Shown: positions 44,870 to 59,240 of the stretch, piece by piece | How positions within the stretch are numbered: position 1 is the first letter of the stretch | Layout of the letters: each line of letters starts with the position of its first letter | NCBI GenBank assembly: GCA_034359265.1 | Contig: CP136891.1 | Span: 59,620,001-59,684,000 of the forward strand | Origin: Canna indica | Taxonomy: Eukaryota; Streptophyta; Magnoliopsida; Zingiberales; Cannaceae | Direction: 5' to 3' | DNA length: 64,000 bases | The notes under the pieces: generated by a model | Database searches by the model: none | Told to the model about the DNA's origin: nothing | Seen by the model: the letters and a program-made list of their open reading frames with translations, nothing else | Program-made: the position numbers and the translations under genes

Positions 44870-47635
44870 AAATTCATCCTCGAATTTTGGGAAAAGGAAC
44901 TTGAGGACTTACCAGATCTTCAAACAATGAAGGATATCGCTCCCTCATATCCTACTCCACCTCCCAGGTTGCCTTCTGCCCAGAATAGTGCTCCCACCTG
45001 ACCTTAACCAAGGGAATCTCCTTGGACCTAAATTTCCTGATCTGACGGTCTAGCACCTCAACTGGTCGCTCCTCATATGAGACTGTTGAATCCACTTCCA
45101 CTGCGGTAGGCTCAATCACATGGGACTCATCCCGAACATACTTCTTCAGCATAGATATATGGAACACTGGATACACTCGGTCCATACTAGGAGGTAAGGT
45201 CAACTCATATGCCACAGCTCCCCTACGTCTAAGAATAGGAAATGGCCCAATGAACCTAGGGCTTATCTTTCCTTTCTTACCAAATCTCACCACCCCTTTC
45301 ATAGAGGACACCTTGAGGAACACAATTTCTCCCTCAACAAACTCTACTTCCCTAGACTTTCCATCTGCATGCATCTTTTGGCAACTCTGAGCTGCTAACA
45401 ACCTCTCCCTGATTAGCCTCACCTTTTCCACTGTCTCCTCAACTAGGTCGGGTCCGATCATAAGGGAATCCCTTGCCTCAAACCAGCCTAGGCAACCTGC
45501 ACCTCCGCCCATACAATGCCTCAAAAGGGGCCATCCCGATGCTGCTATGATTGTTATTATTGTAGGTAAACTCAATCAGGGGTAAGTGCCTCTCCCAACT
45601 GCCCTCCAAATCTAAGACAATATCTGAATGGTCTACTCCGACTGACCATCTATCTGAGGGTGAAATGTAGTGTTGAACCAAACCTGTGTGCCCAATGCCT
45701 CCTGGAAAGATTGCTAGAATCGAGCCGTGAACTGAGTACCCCGATCTAAGATGATCATAACAAGAACACTAAGAACAACCTCGCATATTGCTCGGCTGAA
45801 AAGGTTGTCCTGACTTGTATGAAATGCAACGTCTTGGTTAGGCAGTCCACCACTACCCAGATAGAATTATTACCCTTCCCAAACTTTGACAACCCTGTCA
45901 CAAAATTCAATGTTTTATTCTCCCATTTCCACTATGGTACTTCTAGGTTCTGGACCAACCTTGCCGGCTTTAAATGCTCAACCTTAACCTGCTGACACAC
46001 CAAGCACTTAGACACGAACTCAGCCACCTCTCTTTTTATGCCTTTCCACCAATAATTCTGTCTTAGATCTCAGTACATCTTCGTGGCTCCCGGATGCATG
46101 GTGTATGTGGATCGATGAGCCATCTCTAGCACCTGCCTGCAAACCTCAGCCATATCTGGCACCACTATCCTATTCTTAAACTTTAGAATGCCCTCTAAGT
46201 CAATACCAAAACCATTATCGGCATCACCTCTCCTGGCTAGATCCTTAACGAGTGCACATAAAGCATCCTCCTCCTGCGCTGCCTGCACCATGTCAACCAA
46301 CGTGGACTGCACCCTCAGGTGAGCCACCAGCGCACTAGAAGCTAATACTGATAGGACTGCCCCACCATCCAAACCCATTGCCAAATCCTGAGCCAACGGC
46401 CTTCTCCTGACTGCTAAATGTGCTAGACTGTCCATGGATTTCCTGCTCAAAGCATCAGCCACCACATTAGCTTTCCTCGGATGGTAGATGATCGTGCAAT
46501 CATAGTCCTTCAAGAGTTCAAGCCATCTTCTTTGCCTCAGGATCAACTCCTTCTGGGTGAGCAAATACTGGAGGATCTTATGATCATTGTATATCTCACA
46601 AGCCTCGTCATAAAGGTAATGATGCGACAGCTTCAATGCGAACACCACTACTACTAGCTCAAGATCATGAGTCGAGTAATTCTTCTCATGAACTTTAAAC
46701 TGCCGAGAGGCATAAGCTATCACCCTGCCATTCTGCATCAACACACAACCCAAGCTGACCCGGGAGGCATCATAATAAACAACAAATCCTCCCGAGCCTG
46801 AGGGTACAGCTAGAACTGGTGCCGACGTCAAGCGGTCCTTGAGCTTCAGAAAGCTCTCATCGCACTTACTATCCCATTCGAACTTGACCTTCTTCTGAGT
46901 CAGGTGGGTCAACGACGCTGCAATCCTGGAGAAATTTTCCATAAATTTCCTGTAATAACCTACCAACACTAGGAAGCTGTGAATCTCTATGACATTAGTC
47001 GGCCTCTTCCAACTGTGAACTGCTTCTATCTTCGCGGGGTCCACCTTTACCCCTTCCCTGGACACCACATGGCCAAGGAACCCCACACTCTCCAGCCAGA
47101 ACTCGTACTTGGCATATAAGCGGCGCTCCCTAAATGTCTCTAAAACCACTCTCAAGTGCTTAGCATGCTCCTCCCTACTCCTGGAATAAATCAAGATGTC
47201 ATCAATAAATACTATTACAAATTTATCCAAGTATTCCCTGAACACTCGATTCATCAGGTCCATAAATACTGCAAGTGCATTAGTCAGCCCGAAGGACATC
47301 ACCAGGAACTCAAAGTCCCCATACCTTGACCTGAAAGAAACCTTACGGACGTCACTGTCCTGGATTGTCAACTGATGATACCCTGATCGCAGGTCAATCT
47401 TGGAAAACCACTGAGCCCCCTGAAGCTGATCCAATAAATCATCAATCTTGGGCAGCGGGTACCAATTCTTCACCGTCACCTTATTAAGCTGTCGGTAGTC
47501 TATGCACATCCGCATGGGTCCATCCTTCTTTTTCATAAAGAGCACTGGAGCACCCCACGGCAAAACACTTGGACGAATGAAGCCCAACTCAAGCAACTCC
47601 TCCAACTGAGATTTCAACTCTCGCAACTCAAGCAA
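44870..47635 (-). pseudogene. pol: G2 pol: RT, RNase H, integrase, chromodomain (broken)
   Basis: The longest open frame (47635-46070, 521 codons) holds RT from its N-terminal palm: [39 protein letters not shown] and the catalytic FIDDILIYS. RNase H follows ([36 protein letters not shown]), reaching the start of the integrase zinc-binding region (HPGATKMY). The integrase core (46070-45575) is shredded by stops and shifts. The C-terminal part (45575-44952) is open again: [14 protein letters not shown], the FLKVSSMKGVVRFGKKGK segment and the chromodomain core IPLVKVRWEHYSGQKATWE. The protease and N-terminal RT residues are gone. RT motifs are intact, suggesting a younger copy than G1. Confidence 0.88.
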
Positions 47636-47782
47636 GAAATTACATAATTCATATTCCTACTTACCCAAGCTCGCAAGCTTGCACCGGACCATGAGTTGAC
47701 TCGGCTCAACCTCGAACTAGCCCGCTAGGCTGATAAACATAAACATAAATGGAAAACTAATATTAATATCTAGGATATTACA
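47636..47782 (-). repeat. Remnant of the G2 5' LTR
   Basis: Nearly identical to 44705-44851, the start of the 3' LTR; ends (minus start) TGTAATATCC at 47782. It joins RT sequence without any gag, so an internal deletion runs from within the LTR to within RT. Confidence 0.85.
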
Positions 47783-47792
47783 TCAACATCCT

Positions 47793-48017
47793 TTGTTGCG
47801 TCGACGCATGCATGGTGATGTGTGCACCATAGGAGCACGAGCAAATGGCCTGGGCATCGCTTGTGGATGCGGGGCAGATGATGGCACGCTTCATGATAGC
47901 AGCAACGAGGATTCCTCTGCCCTCGCTTGGATGGTGGACACCAAGCTCCGGGTTATCTACGAGAAGAGGGAGGAGCTATCCAACCTCCGGGTTTCTAAAT
48001 TAATTTCGGGTTACTAA
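47793..48017 (+). CDS. Short GC-rich ORF of unknown origin (74 codons)
   Basis: A small GC-rich island between gypsy G2 and the AT-rich region before the GH1 gene. The open frame includes WMVDTKLRVIYEKREEL and a CGCGADDG stretch. I do not recognize it, and no neighbouring exon or retroelement motif supports it. It could be a fragment of a gene or transposon, or chance. Confidence 0.2.
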   Translation: MLRRRMHGDVCTIGARANGLGIACGCGADDGTLHDSSNEDSSALAWMVDTKLRVIYEKREELSNLRVSKLISGY

Positions 48018-48820
48018 TTTCATATGTACAATATTTTATAAGTAAACATATATTTGGTTCAAAGTGACAATCGATTTCAAAATTAATTTAGTTCAATGGA
48101 ATTGTAACTAAAATATTATTTAAGATATTGTTTAATTTACATAATATAGTTCAATTAATTGAAAATATATCTGTTTTATTTTATTTCAATAAGATTGTTT
48201 AGTAATAAAGATTGGTTTAATTCAATTAAAAACATATTTGATTTATATAACAGGATTAGTTTAATTAATCATCTAAATTTAATAACAATAAATTAAACCA
48301 CAAATATCAAAATAAATAGTTTTTTATTTAATTAACTGGACCGATTTTATATAAATTGGCTAAACAATTTCAAATTAATTAACTCTAAGTTTAATTAATT
48401 TAAATAGAATAAGAAGTTATCTAATTGTTTAATCTCGAATTCTATTTCATCCTCTAACTATGACTAGCATAGTTGTTGGCAACATCTTGGATGTTTTCTA
48501 GAGATTTAAGGTTCAAATTCTAGTATGATCATATATTATGATTTTCTATCTTTGTTATAAAAAGAAATTCTATTTCATCCTAATTCTATAGCAATCTCTT
48601 GGGGAATTTTATTATGGAGACTACAAACATAAATATGACTTCAAGAATTAACTAATTTAATAAAATATAAGTTTTCTTAGTTGCATGTTTTTAATTTTCA
48701 AGGAGAAGAGATATTTCAATAAAGTTGGTATGTGAATAATCAGAAGAGAGGCTAAATTTTATCAAATGAAATTGGAACAGCAACAAAAATGTTTTATTCA
48801 AATGAACAAAATGTTTTATT
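48018..48820. other. AT-rich intergenic sequence
   Basis: No ORF or element recognized. Several runs of TTTAATTAATT and AATTGA-like sequence. It precedes the 3' end of the GH1 gene. Confidence 0.4.
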
Positions 48821-48824
48821 GAGA

Positions 48825-48830
48825 TTCTAG
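48825..48830 (-). terminator. Candidate polyadenylation signal of the GH1 gene
   Basis: Minus-strand AATAAA about 80 nt after the stop codon; a second AATAAA lies at 48793-48798. Either is at a normal distance for a plant 3' UTR, but plant signals are loose. Confidence 0.4.
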
Positions 48831-48907
48831 CATTACTATTAAATCTACACTAGAAAAATTGAATCGCTCGTCTAAGAAAAATGAAAAAAATAATCACTCT
48901 TTTTATT

Positions 48908-52069
<3,162 letters not shown>

Positions 52070-52072
52070 ATG

Positions 52073-52080
52073 TATATATA
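52073..52080 (-). promoter_or_regulatory. TATA box of the GH1 gene
   Basis: TATATATA, about 60 bp before the ATG at 52013 and immediately before the ATG at 52069. Transcription would normally start some 30 bp downstream, near 52045, which would exclude the upstream ATG from the mRNA. Confidence 0.6.
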
Positions 52081-52472
52081 GAGGAGTACAATGGATGATG
52101 TACTTCGATAAAGATGTCTAAAAAATATCTATTTAATAAAAGTTGAATATTATTAATGGATAAAATCCTATTGGATAAAGTTCTATGGATACCATTTAAT
52201 TGTGGAATGTGATGAAACTTAAATCACGAAAAGAGTTGACAAATTCCTTATCCCCCTCTAATATGTGGATAACAAATAAGACTAGTTTTCATCTTAACTA
52301 TTGGATTGATTATAAAAATAAGACCTATTCAAAAGATTATCAACAATTAACCATGTGGCAATCAAGTGGATAACCATTAGGAGATAAATAATACATTAAC
52401 TTAATTGTGATATCCACAAAATGTTCTTTAGCTTCATCATTGATCATCCTAATGCTAAGTTAGTTACCAATA
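52081..52472 (-). promoter_or_regulatory. Upstream region of the GH1 gene with GGATAA/TTATCC hexamers
   Basis: Non-coding, AT-rich. Five GGATAA or TTATCC hexamers lie at 52158, 52173, 52248, 52267 and 52368. This core is known in plants as the I-box/sugar-repression type. A TTGAC W-box core lies at 52236-52240. No retroelement is recognized until the LTR start at 52473, so this is all that remains of the native promoter. Confidence 0.4.
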
Positions 52473-52622
52473 TGTAATACCCGCTAAAATTTAATAAATA
52501 TTTTTGTGTGTTTTGGTTTCAACGGATGGTCGTGGCGCGTAACGGCACGCGCGGAATTGACCGTAGCTCATGACTTGAGGTGAAACTCTTGCACTTTGGA
52601 AATATCCTTAACTAGCTGCAGT
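52473..52622 (+). repeat. Gypsy LTR start, interrupted by an hAT-type element
   Basis: TGTAATACCCGCTAAAATTTAATAAATATTT resembles the LTR start at 54791 (both with CTTGAGGTGA and CCTTGCACTTTGGAA). It ends in the 8-bp target copy GCTGCAGT (52615-52622). The sequence after the hAT element does not obviously continue the LTR. Confidence 0.65.
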
Positions 52623-54148
52623 TAGGGGTGAGCAAAAAAAACTGGTTTTTCGGTTAACCGTAAAATCGGTTCAAAACCGAACCGGTCTGTGCGATTTTGG
52701 GTTGGATTTTTAAAATTTTTGGTTTTCGGGTTCGGGTTCGGGTAGGGGTATAAAAAGTCCACCGGTTTCGGTTAACCGACCGGTGGACATATATTTTATA
52801 TTATATATATTATATATATTATATAATACTTTTTAATAATAAGTTAATAATTTAAAATTAATACTTATAGTTATAAAATATAAAGTATAAAGTATAAACT
52901 TAAAACCCTAAGTTTTATGCCCGCCGAGTCGCCCACTCTCCCCGTCGCCCCGAGCCCTCTTCTCTTCTCTCTCGCTCTCGCCCTGAGCCCTCTTGGAGTC
53001 TCGGTGCTCTACGCTCTCTACGACTCGTTGTCTCCGCCTCTCCCCTCTTCTCTTCTCTCCGCCCTCTCGCCCTCTCGGTGCGAGACGCGACTCGTTGTCT
53101 CCGCCTCTCCGCGACTCGCCGTCTCCGCGTCTCCGCTACTCCGCGTCTCCGCGTCTGCCATGGTGCGGATCTCTCTGCCATCCTTCACTCAGGATCCACT
53201 GCGCGATTGCGGCCTTCTCTCGCCGATTGGGTATGTTATGGAGTGCGGGCTAATATTTTCATATTTATTTGCAATATTACATGACATGATGTTATTGTAG
53301 CCTCCAAGCTCTACCTCTGAACTATATGGACACACTTGCACTAAATTTTTTTATCATGATCTACGTCTTGATTCCTAATATTGTAGTTTATGTATCTTTT
53401 TCCTAAAAAAAAAGCCCGAATGCAAAGCAAGCATGAGCTATTTGCAGCTTCTGTATATTGATGTGCTATATCTAGTATGATGTAGTAGTTTGTGTAAGCA
53501 AAATCCCTTTTACCAAATAATGCTGATCTCGATCCAATTTCTTTCTTGGCCAATGATAAATAACATAATGTTTCTTCAGCTTCAATGTTTTCATTGCTAA
53601 AGTATGATATGGTACACTCTGTAGGGAGAAGTAAGAACCTTTCTTCCTTCTAACTAATAAGTAACATATAATGTTTTGCATATGATTAATTTTGATTAAC
53701 TTTGTCGAATCAGAATATTAGTTCTATTTAAATGTTTGTGTATGCCCATTTCATATTTTTGGTTAGGATTAAGCTCTCTAGAGATTTCGAGAACTACATA
53801 CTTAAATTTTTACTGTCGGAATAGAAGCTAATTCATGAATGTCTCTTTAATTGTAATCAAGCACCTGCAAATGAGGTGAAGCCAATATATTTGAAATATG
53901 CTAAACTAGAGGAAGAATATGGTCTAATATTAACATATATTTGCAAGAATCCCTGGTTTTAGCTAAATTTCTTCTAATATTAACATCTAATTAAATTGTG
54001 GTAAAAAATTTAATTAATTTATTGGTTAACCGAACCGAAAAACAAAAACCGAAATGACGGTTAACCGAAGTTAATGGACCGATTTACGATTAATATTTTT
54101 GAAAAACTGAAGTTAATGGATCGGTTAATCGGTTCATGCTCACCCCTA
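52623..54148. mobile_element. Non-autonomous hAT-type DNA transposon with GC-rich cargo
   Basis: Terminal inverted repeats TAGGGGTGAGCA at 52623 and TGCTCACCCCTA at 54148; 8-bp target duplications GCTGCAGT (52615-52622) and GCTGTAGT (54149-54156), one mismatch. Eight-base duplications and short TIRs are hAT hallmarks. Subterminal regions are rich in CGGTTAACCG-like palindromes. The interior has no transposase: it holds a GC-rich block (52915-53250) of TCTCCGCG-like repeats and then AT-rich, intron-like sequence. Length 1526 bp. Confidence 0.85.
52915..53250. other. GC-rich low-complexity block inside the hAT element
   Basis: Runs of CTCTCCGCG and CTCGCCCTCTC give overlapping Arg/Ser/Pro-rich open frames in most frames, so none can be chosen. 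A sharp composition change at both sides suggests captured exon-like DNA; a simple-repeat expansion is the alternative. Confidence 0.4.
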
Positions 54149-54156
54149 GCTGTAGT

Positions 54157-54790
54157 ACCCACGCTTTGCACAGTACCCGCACTTATAATTTTAAAAATAA
54201 AAAAATTGAAATTGAATGTTATATTTTAATATATGTTTATATACAAATAGAATAGTGCATCAAATTTTTTTATATAAAATTTGTAATATAAAAAATAATT
54301 AAATACATTAAAAATTTAATTTATATGAATTTCAATGATCAAAAAATTAAAAAATGCAAAAATAATAATTTTTTTATGAATAAAAATCAAATATAATATA
54401 AGTATAAGATAATAAGTTGAAAAAAATTGAAATAATCTAAACTGCATAAGTTCTTTTGGTTTTGAAATACTATTTTTCAATAATAAACTCAAAAAATAAT
54501 ATTTAAAAACCCAAAAACTAATATAAAAAATTTCAATAATTAAAAAATATTTACAATTATTATTCAAAAAATAGTAAATATAAAATTAAAAATATCAAAA
54601 TAGGTGCATATAGAGAAAATAAGTGGAGTAAAAATTTGAGAGGAAAAATTTAGGTGAGGAAAGTGGGAAAAATTTGAGGGGATGGGTAAAAATATAAATA
54701 TAAATGAAGTAAAAATAAAAGTAAAAATTTGAGGAGTAAGGGGAGTTTAGGTGGAAAGAACCGTTTATTGTTTATATATATACATAGATT
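54157..54790. other. AT-rich unclassified sequence
   Basis: Over 80 percent A+T by eye with many A and T runs; open frames here are Phe/Ile/Leu/Lys-rich chance products. The segment TACCCACGCTTTGCACAGTACCCGCAC at its left is the only GC-rich part. Confidence 0.4.
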
Positions 54791-55428
54791 TGTAATACCC
54801 GCTAAAAATTTAATAATATTTTTACGTGTATTGAATTCAGCGGGATGATCGTGACACGCAACAACGTGGGCGGAGTTAGCGATAGTGAATAACTTGAGGT
54901 GAGACCCTTGCACTTTGGAATTACCCTTAATTATGAGTTCATTTATGTGCTAAACTTAATTTGGGTTCGAGCCGAGTCCAAGGGCGCGATCGGAGCTCGA
55001 ATCAAACTCGTTTTAAGCGGTTTGGGTCGACTTAGGGGGAGAGGGGCAAACTTGTAAATTACTATGTAATATATATATAAGCACTTGGGTCCTTATGGCT
55101 ACAGTAGCCACACGGAACCCAAGATGCCTTGGAAGAGAGGAGCGGCGGCCAAAGCAAGGGGGAGAGGGAGACAACCGGCCGAAGTTCGCGAGTTCGTCGG
55201 AGCCGAGTACCGTGAGGCCCTCAAGACTCTTCTTCCACTCTGATCCTCTTCTCCGATGAGTGGATCCTCCCTAAATATCCTTAGAAATCATAAATAGGGA
55301 CTATCGTGTGATGTTATTGAATTTGAGGTCGAGTTCATGAAATTTCTTGCAAGTTGTCTCATTCTCCGCGTTGTATGCGTTGATCGGGGATTATAGGGTG
55401 CACCTTGGTATTTGGAAGGATGCGGCAG
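54791..55428 (+). repeat. Gypsy LTR fragment
   Basis: Starts TGTAATACCCGCTAAAAATT, the same family as 52473. It continues through GTTCGAGCCGAGTCCAAGG and a GC-rich AGAGGAGCGGCGGCC stretch and is interrupted at 55428 by the LTR starting TGTAAGACCC. Confidence 0.65.
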
Positions 55429-57599
55429 TGTAAGACCCGAAAAAAAAAATCCTAATATAAAAATTTGTTTTGGTGCAGTGCGCCGGACCCGGGGTTAGTC
55501 GAGTCGGGCCTCAGGATTGCCTCGAGTAGAAGGTATAACTCGACTAATGTTGTATGCAATTAAGTTGGGCAAATGACTCTTTCCTTTTATGCATTTATAC
55601 CTTAATCGAGTTTAAGTCGACTCGTGTTGCGGGTAGAGTCGGAACCCAAGTCAAACTCGGGCTGAGTCGAGTCTGTAGTAAGTGGCTAAGGTGAGAATGG
55701 AAGGTTAGATGAGGGATTAAAATCCCTCATCCAAGCTACCGTGCGATTCATCATGGAGTCGCACAAGGCAGCGCATAGGGAGAGGGGGAGAAGATGAAAG
55801 GGAGATAGATCTTGGTCGATCCGGGTTTCATGTCATTGCCGGAAGATTCGAGGTCATCAACGCTCGATCCTTCATCTTCCTCTAGCAAAGGTGAGTGGTT
55901 AGATTTTAAGGATTGGGGTAGGCGGGTAGCCGAACCCCTAGGAATGTTAGAATGTGTTTTCTCACGAGTTTCCGATGATTCTTGGTTTCAGAGTTGTATA
56001 TTCATTGTTTTGTATCAATCCTTGTCGGATCGTCTTATTTTTCTCGTCGATTTCTCAAGTTCTAGGGCTGCCGAATCATGGGAAAAGGGGAAAGGTCATG
56101 CCAAAATTTTCCCCAATTCCCTTGACGGAAGTAGAGCTCTCGGATGACCTCAATTTCTTGAATAGTGTGTTCTTAATCATCGATTTCATGTGTTAAGGAA
56201 CTCGTCTTCCCTAAAACTCCTAGGATTGGCCGAGTGAACCCTAAAACTTCATGAGGAGGGTTCGGCCAAGTATAGGGGGAGCGGCAAACTAGTCAATATG
56301 AAATTAAGATATAGCGGAATCAATGGATTAGGGTCGGGGATTAAATTCTCCTCTTCCTTTCCTACCCTAAGAGGCATAGCCGAGCAAGGTTCACCTTGCT
56401 CAACGCCCGGCCAAGCCTAGGGGAGGGAGAGGGTGAGCTTTAGATGGAAATCTCCATAGTTAGTGTGCTAAAACAATAGAGACATGATGATACTTAGGAA
56501 GAACTCTAACCATAGCAAGTTAATTTATTGATTCATGTAATTGTAGGAATGATAGCGTAGTGACCATGCTTATCTCATTCATCATTAATTTTTGAAATGA
56601 TGTAATATTTTACCATGCTTAGAATTTCATGCGTTGTTGAATTTATTGTTATCTTACCATACTAGATAAAGTATTTCTTATTGAGTTTAATTCTAAATGC
56701 AGTGTATAAATGTTTATTGATGAATCTCGTGGTTATATATAGTAGATGTTGTAAATTATGCTTACTTTTTTTTAGATTACACATGCTATCCTGAAATGTT
56801 CATGGGTGAAATTCCAAAATTGGTTCAAAGAATTCCTCACCCAATGTAGCGTATAACGCTAGATAATATGTAGGACGTTGCGAGATGCTTAGTATATATG
56901 GAAACCTAGCTTGGAAATGACACAACTTCTAGGACTTCTAGTATTCATTTTTGGAAACCTAGAACTATTAGGTGTACACATTTTTGGAAGGGCAACATTA
57001 ATTTGTTGACCCTGCAGACCGAACTAGGGCCAGATACGGGCAACGACCCGATGTGTATATAAGGAAACCCTAGGACATTTGACTATGTGATGTGCTTGGG
57101 ATGGTCCGCCGAGAAGCGTGGAGGTCGAAAATGACCAGTGCTTAGCTCGGCCAGTGATTGGGTCTTGAGATGCACCAGCGGGCCAGCTAGGTTTCAGACC
57201 CTAGTTGGGTGGGACTAGCTATCCCTACCCCAGATGGTGTCCAAAGACTAGTAGACCATCCTAGTCGATGGCCCGGGATTTCATATTTATATCTTGATAG
57301 GATGTGGCCGAACGGCCAGTGTGATTCTACCTCGTATGGTAGGGCCGGTTGTAGCCGGCATTCTTATACCATAAGTAGGCCTTAAGGGCTGGATGCCAGG
57401 TGGCAAGGTTAGGCCGTTATGGCAAGTTTCTCCTATATGATATATACAGAATGACCCACGGGGTCGATAGTCACACTAAAAAGTAGCTTACCTCCCTGAT
57501 TATATTCTATGCTATTTTAGATGTTATGCATGACTAACTGTGGATTATGTGGAGGTTCGAAAGAACCGATCATTGAGTCCCAAGTGGACTCAGAGTTTG
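55429..57599 (+). repeat. Gypsy LTR of the G1 family, split by S2
   Basis: Starts TGTAAGACCCGAAAAAAAAA and matches the G1 LTR along its length, down to GGATTATGTGGAGGTTCG and CCCAAGTGGACTCA near 57541-57590. The G1 LTR continues for about 400 bp past the equivalent point, so S2 interrupted this LTR at 57599. It may be a solo LTR or the 5' LTR of an element continuing outside the window. Confidence 0.8.
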
Positions 57600-59183
57600 T
57601 GTTGGCTTAATGATCTCTCTTAAGCCTCGATCTTTATTTTGATGATAACAAACATGTATTTAATCCAAGTGTGTAGTTTTGAGTTCAGGTTGAGGTTGCG
57701 ATACACATGCCAAATCCGTTCAAATGGGACGACGGAAAAGATCGTCAAAGAAACGGATGAAGAATTGTTGAAGAATGGCTCGGGATTGAATCAAGTAGAT
57801 TTAATGTAACATGTCCCTAGGATAGTTTATCCCAAGCCAAAAGTGTAAAGTTATCCAAGTTAAAACTTGGTAACCAAATCCTTAGAAATGGCATGAAAAA
57901 ATACAAGGAATTAATCATCCTCAGCCTGGGATCGGTCGATCGAACAAGGCAATAGAATGGCCATGCAGCCCATTCGGTCGACCGCCTGGTTGATTGAAGA
58001 TCGCAAAAATCGATCGACGGGTCGACCGCCAACCAATCTTCTGACATTCGGTCAACCCGTCGATCAACCGAATTGCTGGAGCGAATTGCGCGATTGAGTC
58101 TATCCATAGATCGGTCGACCGACTGGTCGACCGAATGTGGCAAAGGACAAACAGCTGGGCTGCGTCGGTCGACCTATTGGTCGACCGACTGAGGCAAAAA
58201 TTTGGCAGAAAGTTAGCGATCGACCAATCGGTCGACCGATCTATGGATAGACTCAATCGCGCGATTTGCTCCAGCAATTCGGTCGACCGACGGGTCGACC
58301 GAATGTCAGAAGATTGGTTGGCGGTCGACCCATCGATCGACCGACCTCTCTCAGCTGCGAGCGGTTGCACTAGGTGATCGATTCGACAAATGGTTGCACT
58401 AGGACCCTTGCACCCGTTGGTCGAAAGACCTCTCTCACCTCGTAAGATGATCGACAGATCGACTGGCCGCGATCGAATAGGCTCAACGGTCGACTTTTCG
58501 GGTTAAAAATACCCCTCACCAAACTTCATTAGATACTTTTTTTACAATCTTACTTGGGCATTAAAAGAGTTCATTAAAGCCCGCAAAGACCTACACCTGC
58601 GCGCGCCCTCTGCTTCCATTCTCAACAGCAATTCCAGGCGTTACTTCTTTCTGCTTCAACTTGGCTGCAATCCTTGGCGTCATCATTTTACGAGTTGAAG
58701 ACAAGAAGGCGGTGGAATGGAGCTTGGTTTAATCTTTGATTCTTTAGCTCTTTCCTTGTATTTAATCTTTATTGTATCTTGTTTTCTAGTTTGAGATAGC
58801 TTGCTAGGTGTGCTAGGAAACACTTAGGGTAAACTTTGTAGAATTGTGTTTTGCCTAGGTGAATAGGATTAAGGTGTTCTCCAAGTGGGGGAGAAGGGTG
58901 TCCTCAAGTGTATTCAAAGGGAAACATAAATTCTATAAAGTAGTGTTTTGAAATTCTTGGTAAGGAGCCAAGGTAGTGGAGTAGGCGGTTGGCCGAACCA
59001 CTATAAATATTATTGTTTGCATTGTTGATTTACTTGCTTTTGTCATTCACATTGAATTGAGATCACATCAACCATCAAAGAACAATTGCATTAAGCTAAA
59101 ATAAAATTGAGTAAAAGAAAATTGTAAAAGGGGACTGGCACTATTCAACCCCCCCCCCTTCTAATGTCGGATTTCTCACAACA
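57600..59183 (+). repeat. 5' LTR of S2
   Basis: Starts TGTTGGCTTAATG and ends TTCTCACAACA just before the primer site; 1584 bp. It contains a GGTCGACC array (about 57930-58360) that includes a 124-bp inverted repeat, a weak TATA box (TTAAAAATA at 58503-58511), CACTATAAATATTATTG near 59000 and a 10-C run at 59149-59158. Confidence 0.9.
58010..58340. repeat. 124-bp inverted repeat in the S2 LTR
   Basis: Arm 1 is 58010-58133, arm 2 is 58217-58340; the 83-bp loop itself contains facing CGGTCGACC copies. The arms include the non-palindromic segment GCGCGATTGAGTCTATCCAT (arm 1), which shows this is a true inverted duplication and not just an array of small palindromes. Confidence 0.88.
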
Positions 59184-59185
59184 TT

Positions 59186-59197
59186 TGGTATCAGAGC
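59186..59197 (+). other. Primer-binding site of S2
   Basis: TGGTATCAGAGC, two bases after the LTR; the standard copia site for initiator methionine tRNA. Confidence 0.9.
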
Positions 59198-59240
59198 TAG
59201 GTAGTAGTCTAAGATTTAACCATCTTCCATACAAATCATC

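Larger units (their letters stand above)
43955..47782 (-). mobile_element. Ty3/gypsy chromovirus G2 (internally deleted)
   Basis: Minus strand: about 147 bp of the 5' LTR start (47782-47636), then directly RT, RNase H, integrase, chromodomain and 3' LTR (44851 downward). Most of the 5' LTR, primer site, gag and protease are deleted. The 3' LTR is cut at 43955 by insertion of element C. Confidence 0.85.

Noticed and set aside
52915..53300. ORFs of 68-127 codons on both strands in the GC-rich block
   Set aside because: Low-complexity sequence open in most frames; no frame shows a recognizable domain.
54316..54913. Minus-strand ORFs rich in Phe, Ile, Leu and Lys
   Set aside because: Chance open frames in very AT-rich sequence with no start context or domain.
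59186..59197. tRNA gene fragment
   Set aside because: The 12 bases match a primer-binding site at an LTR boundary; no tRNA fold surrounds it.
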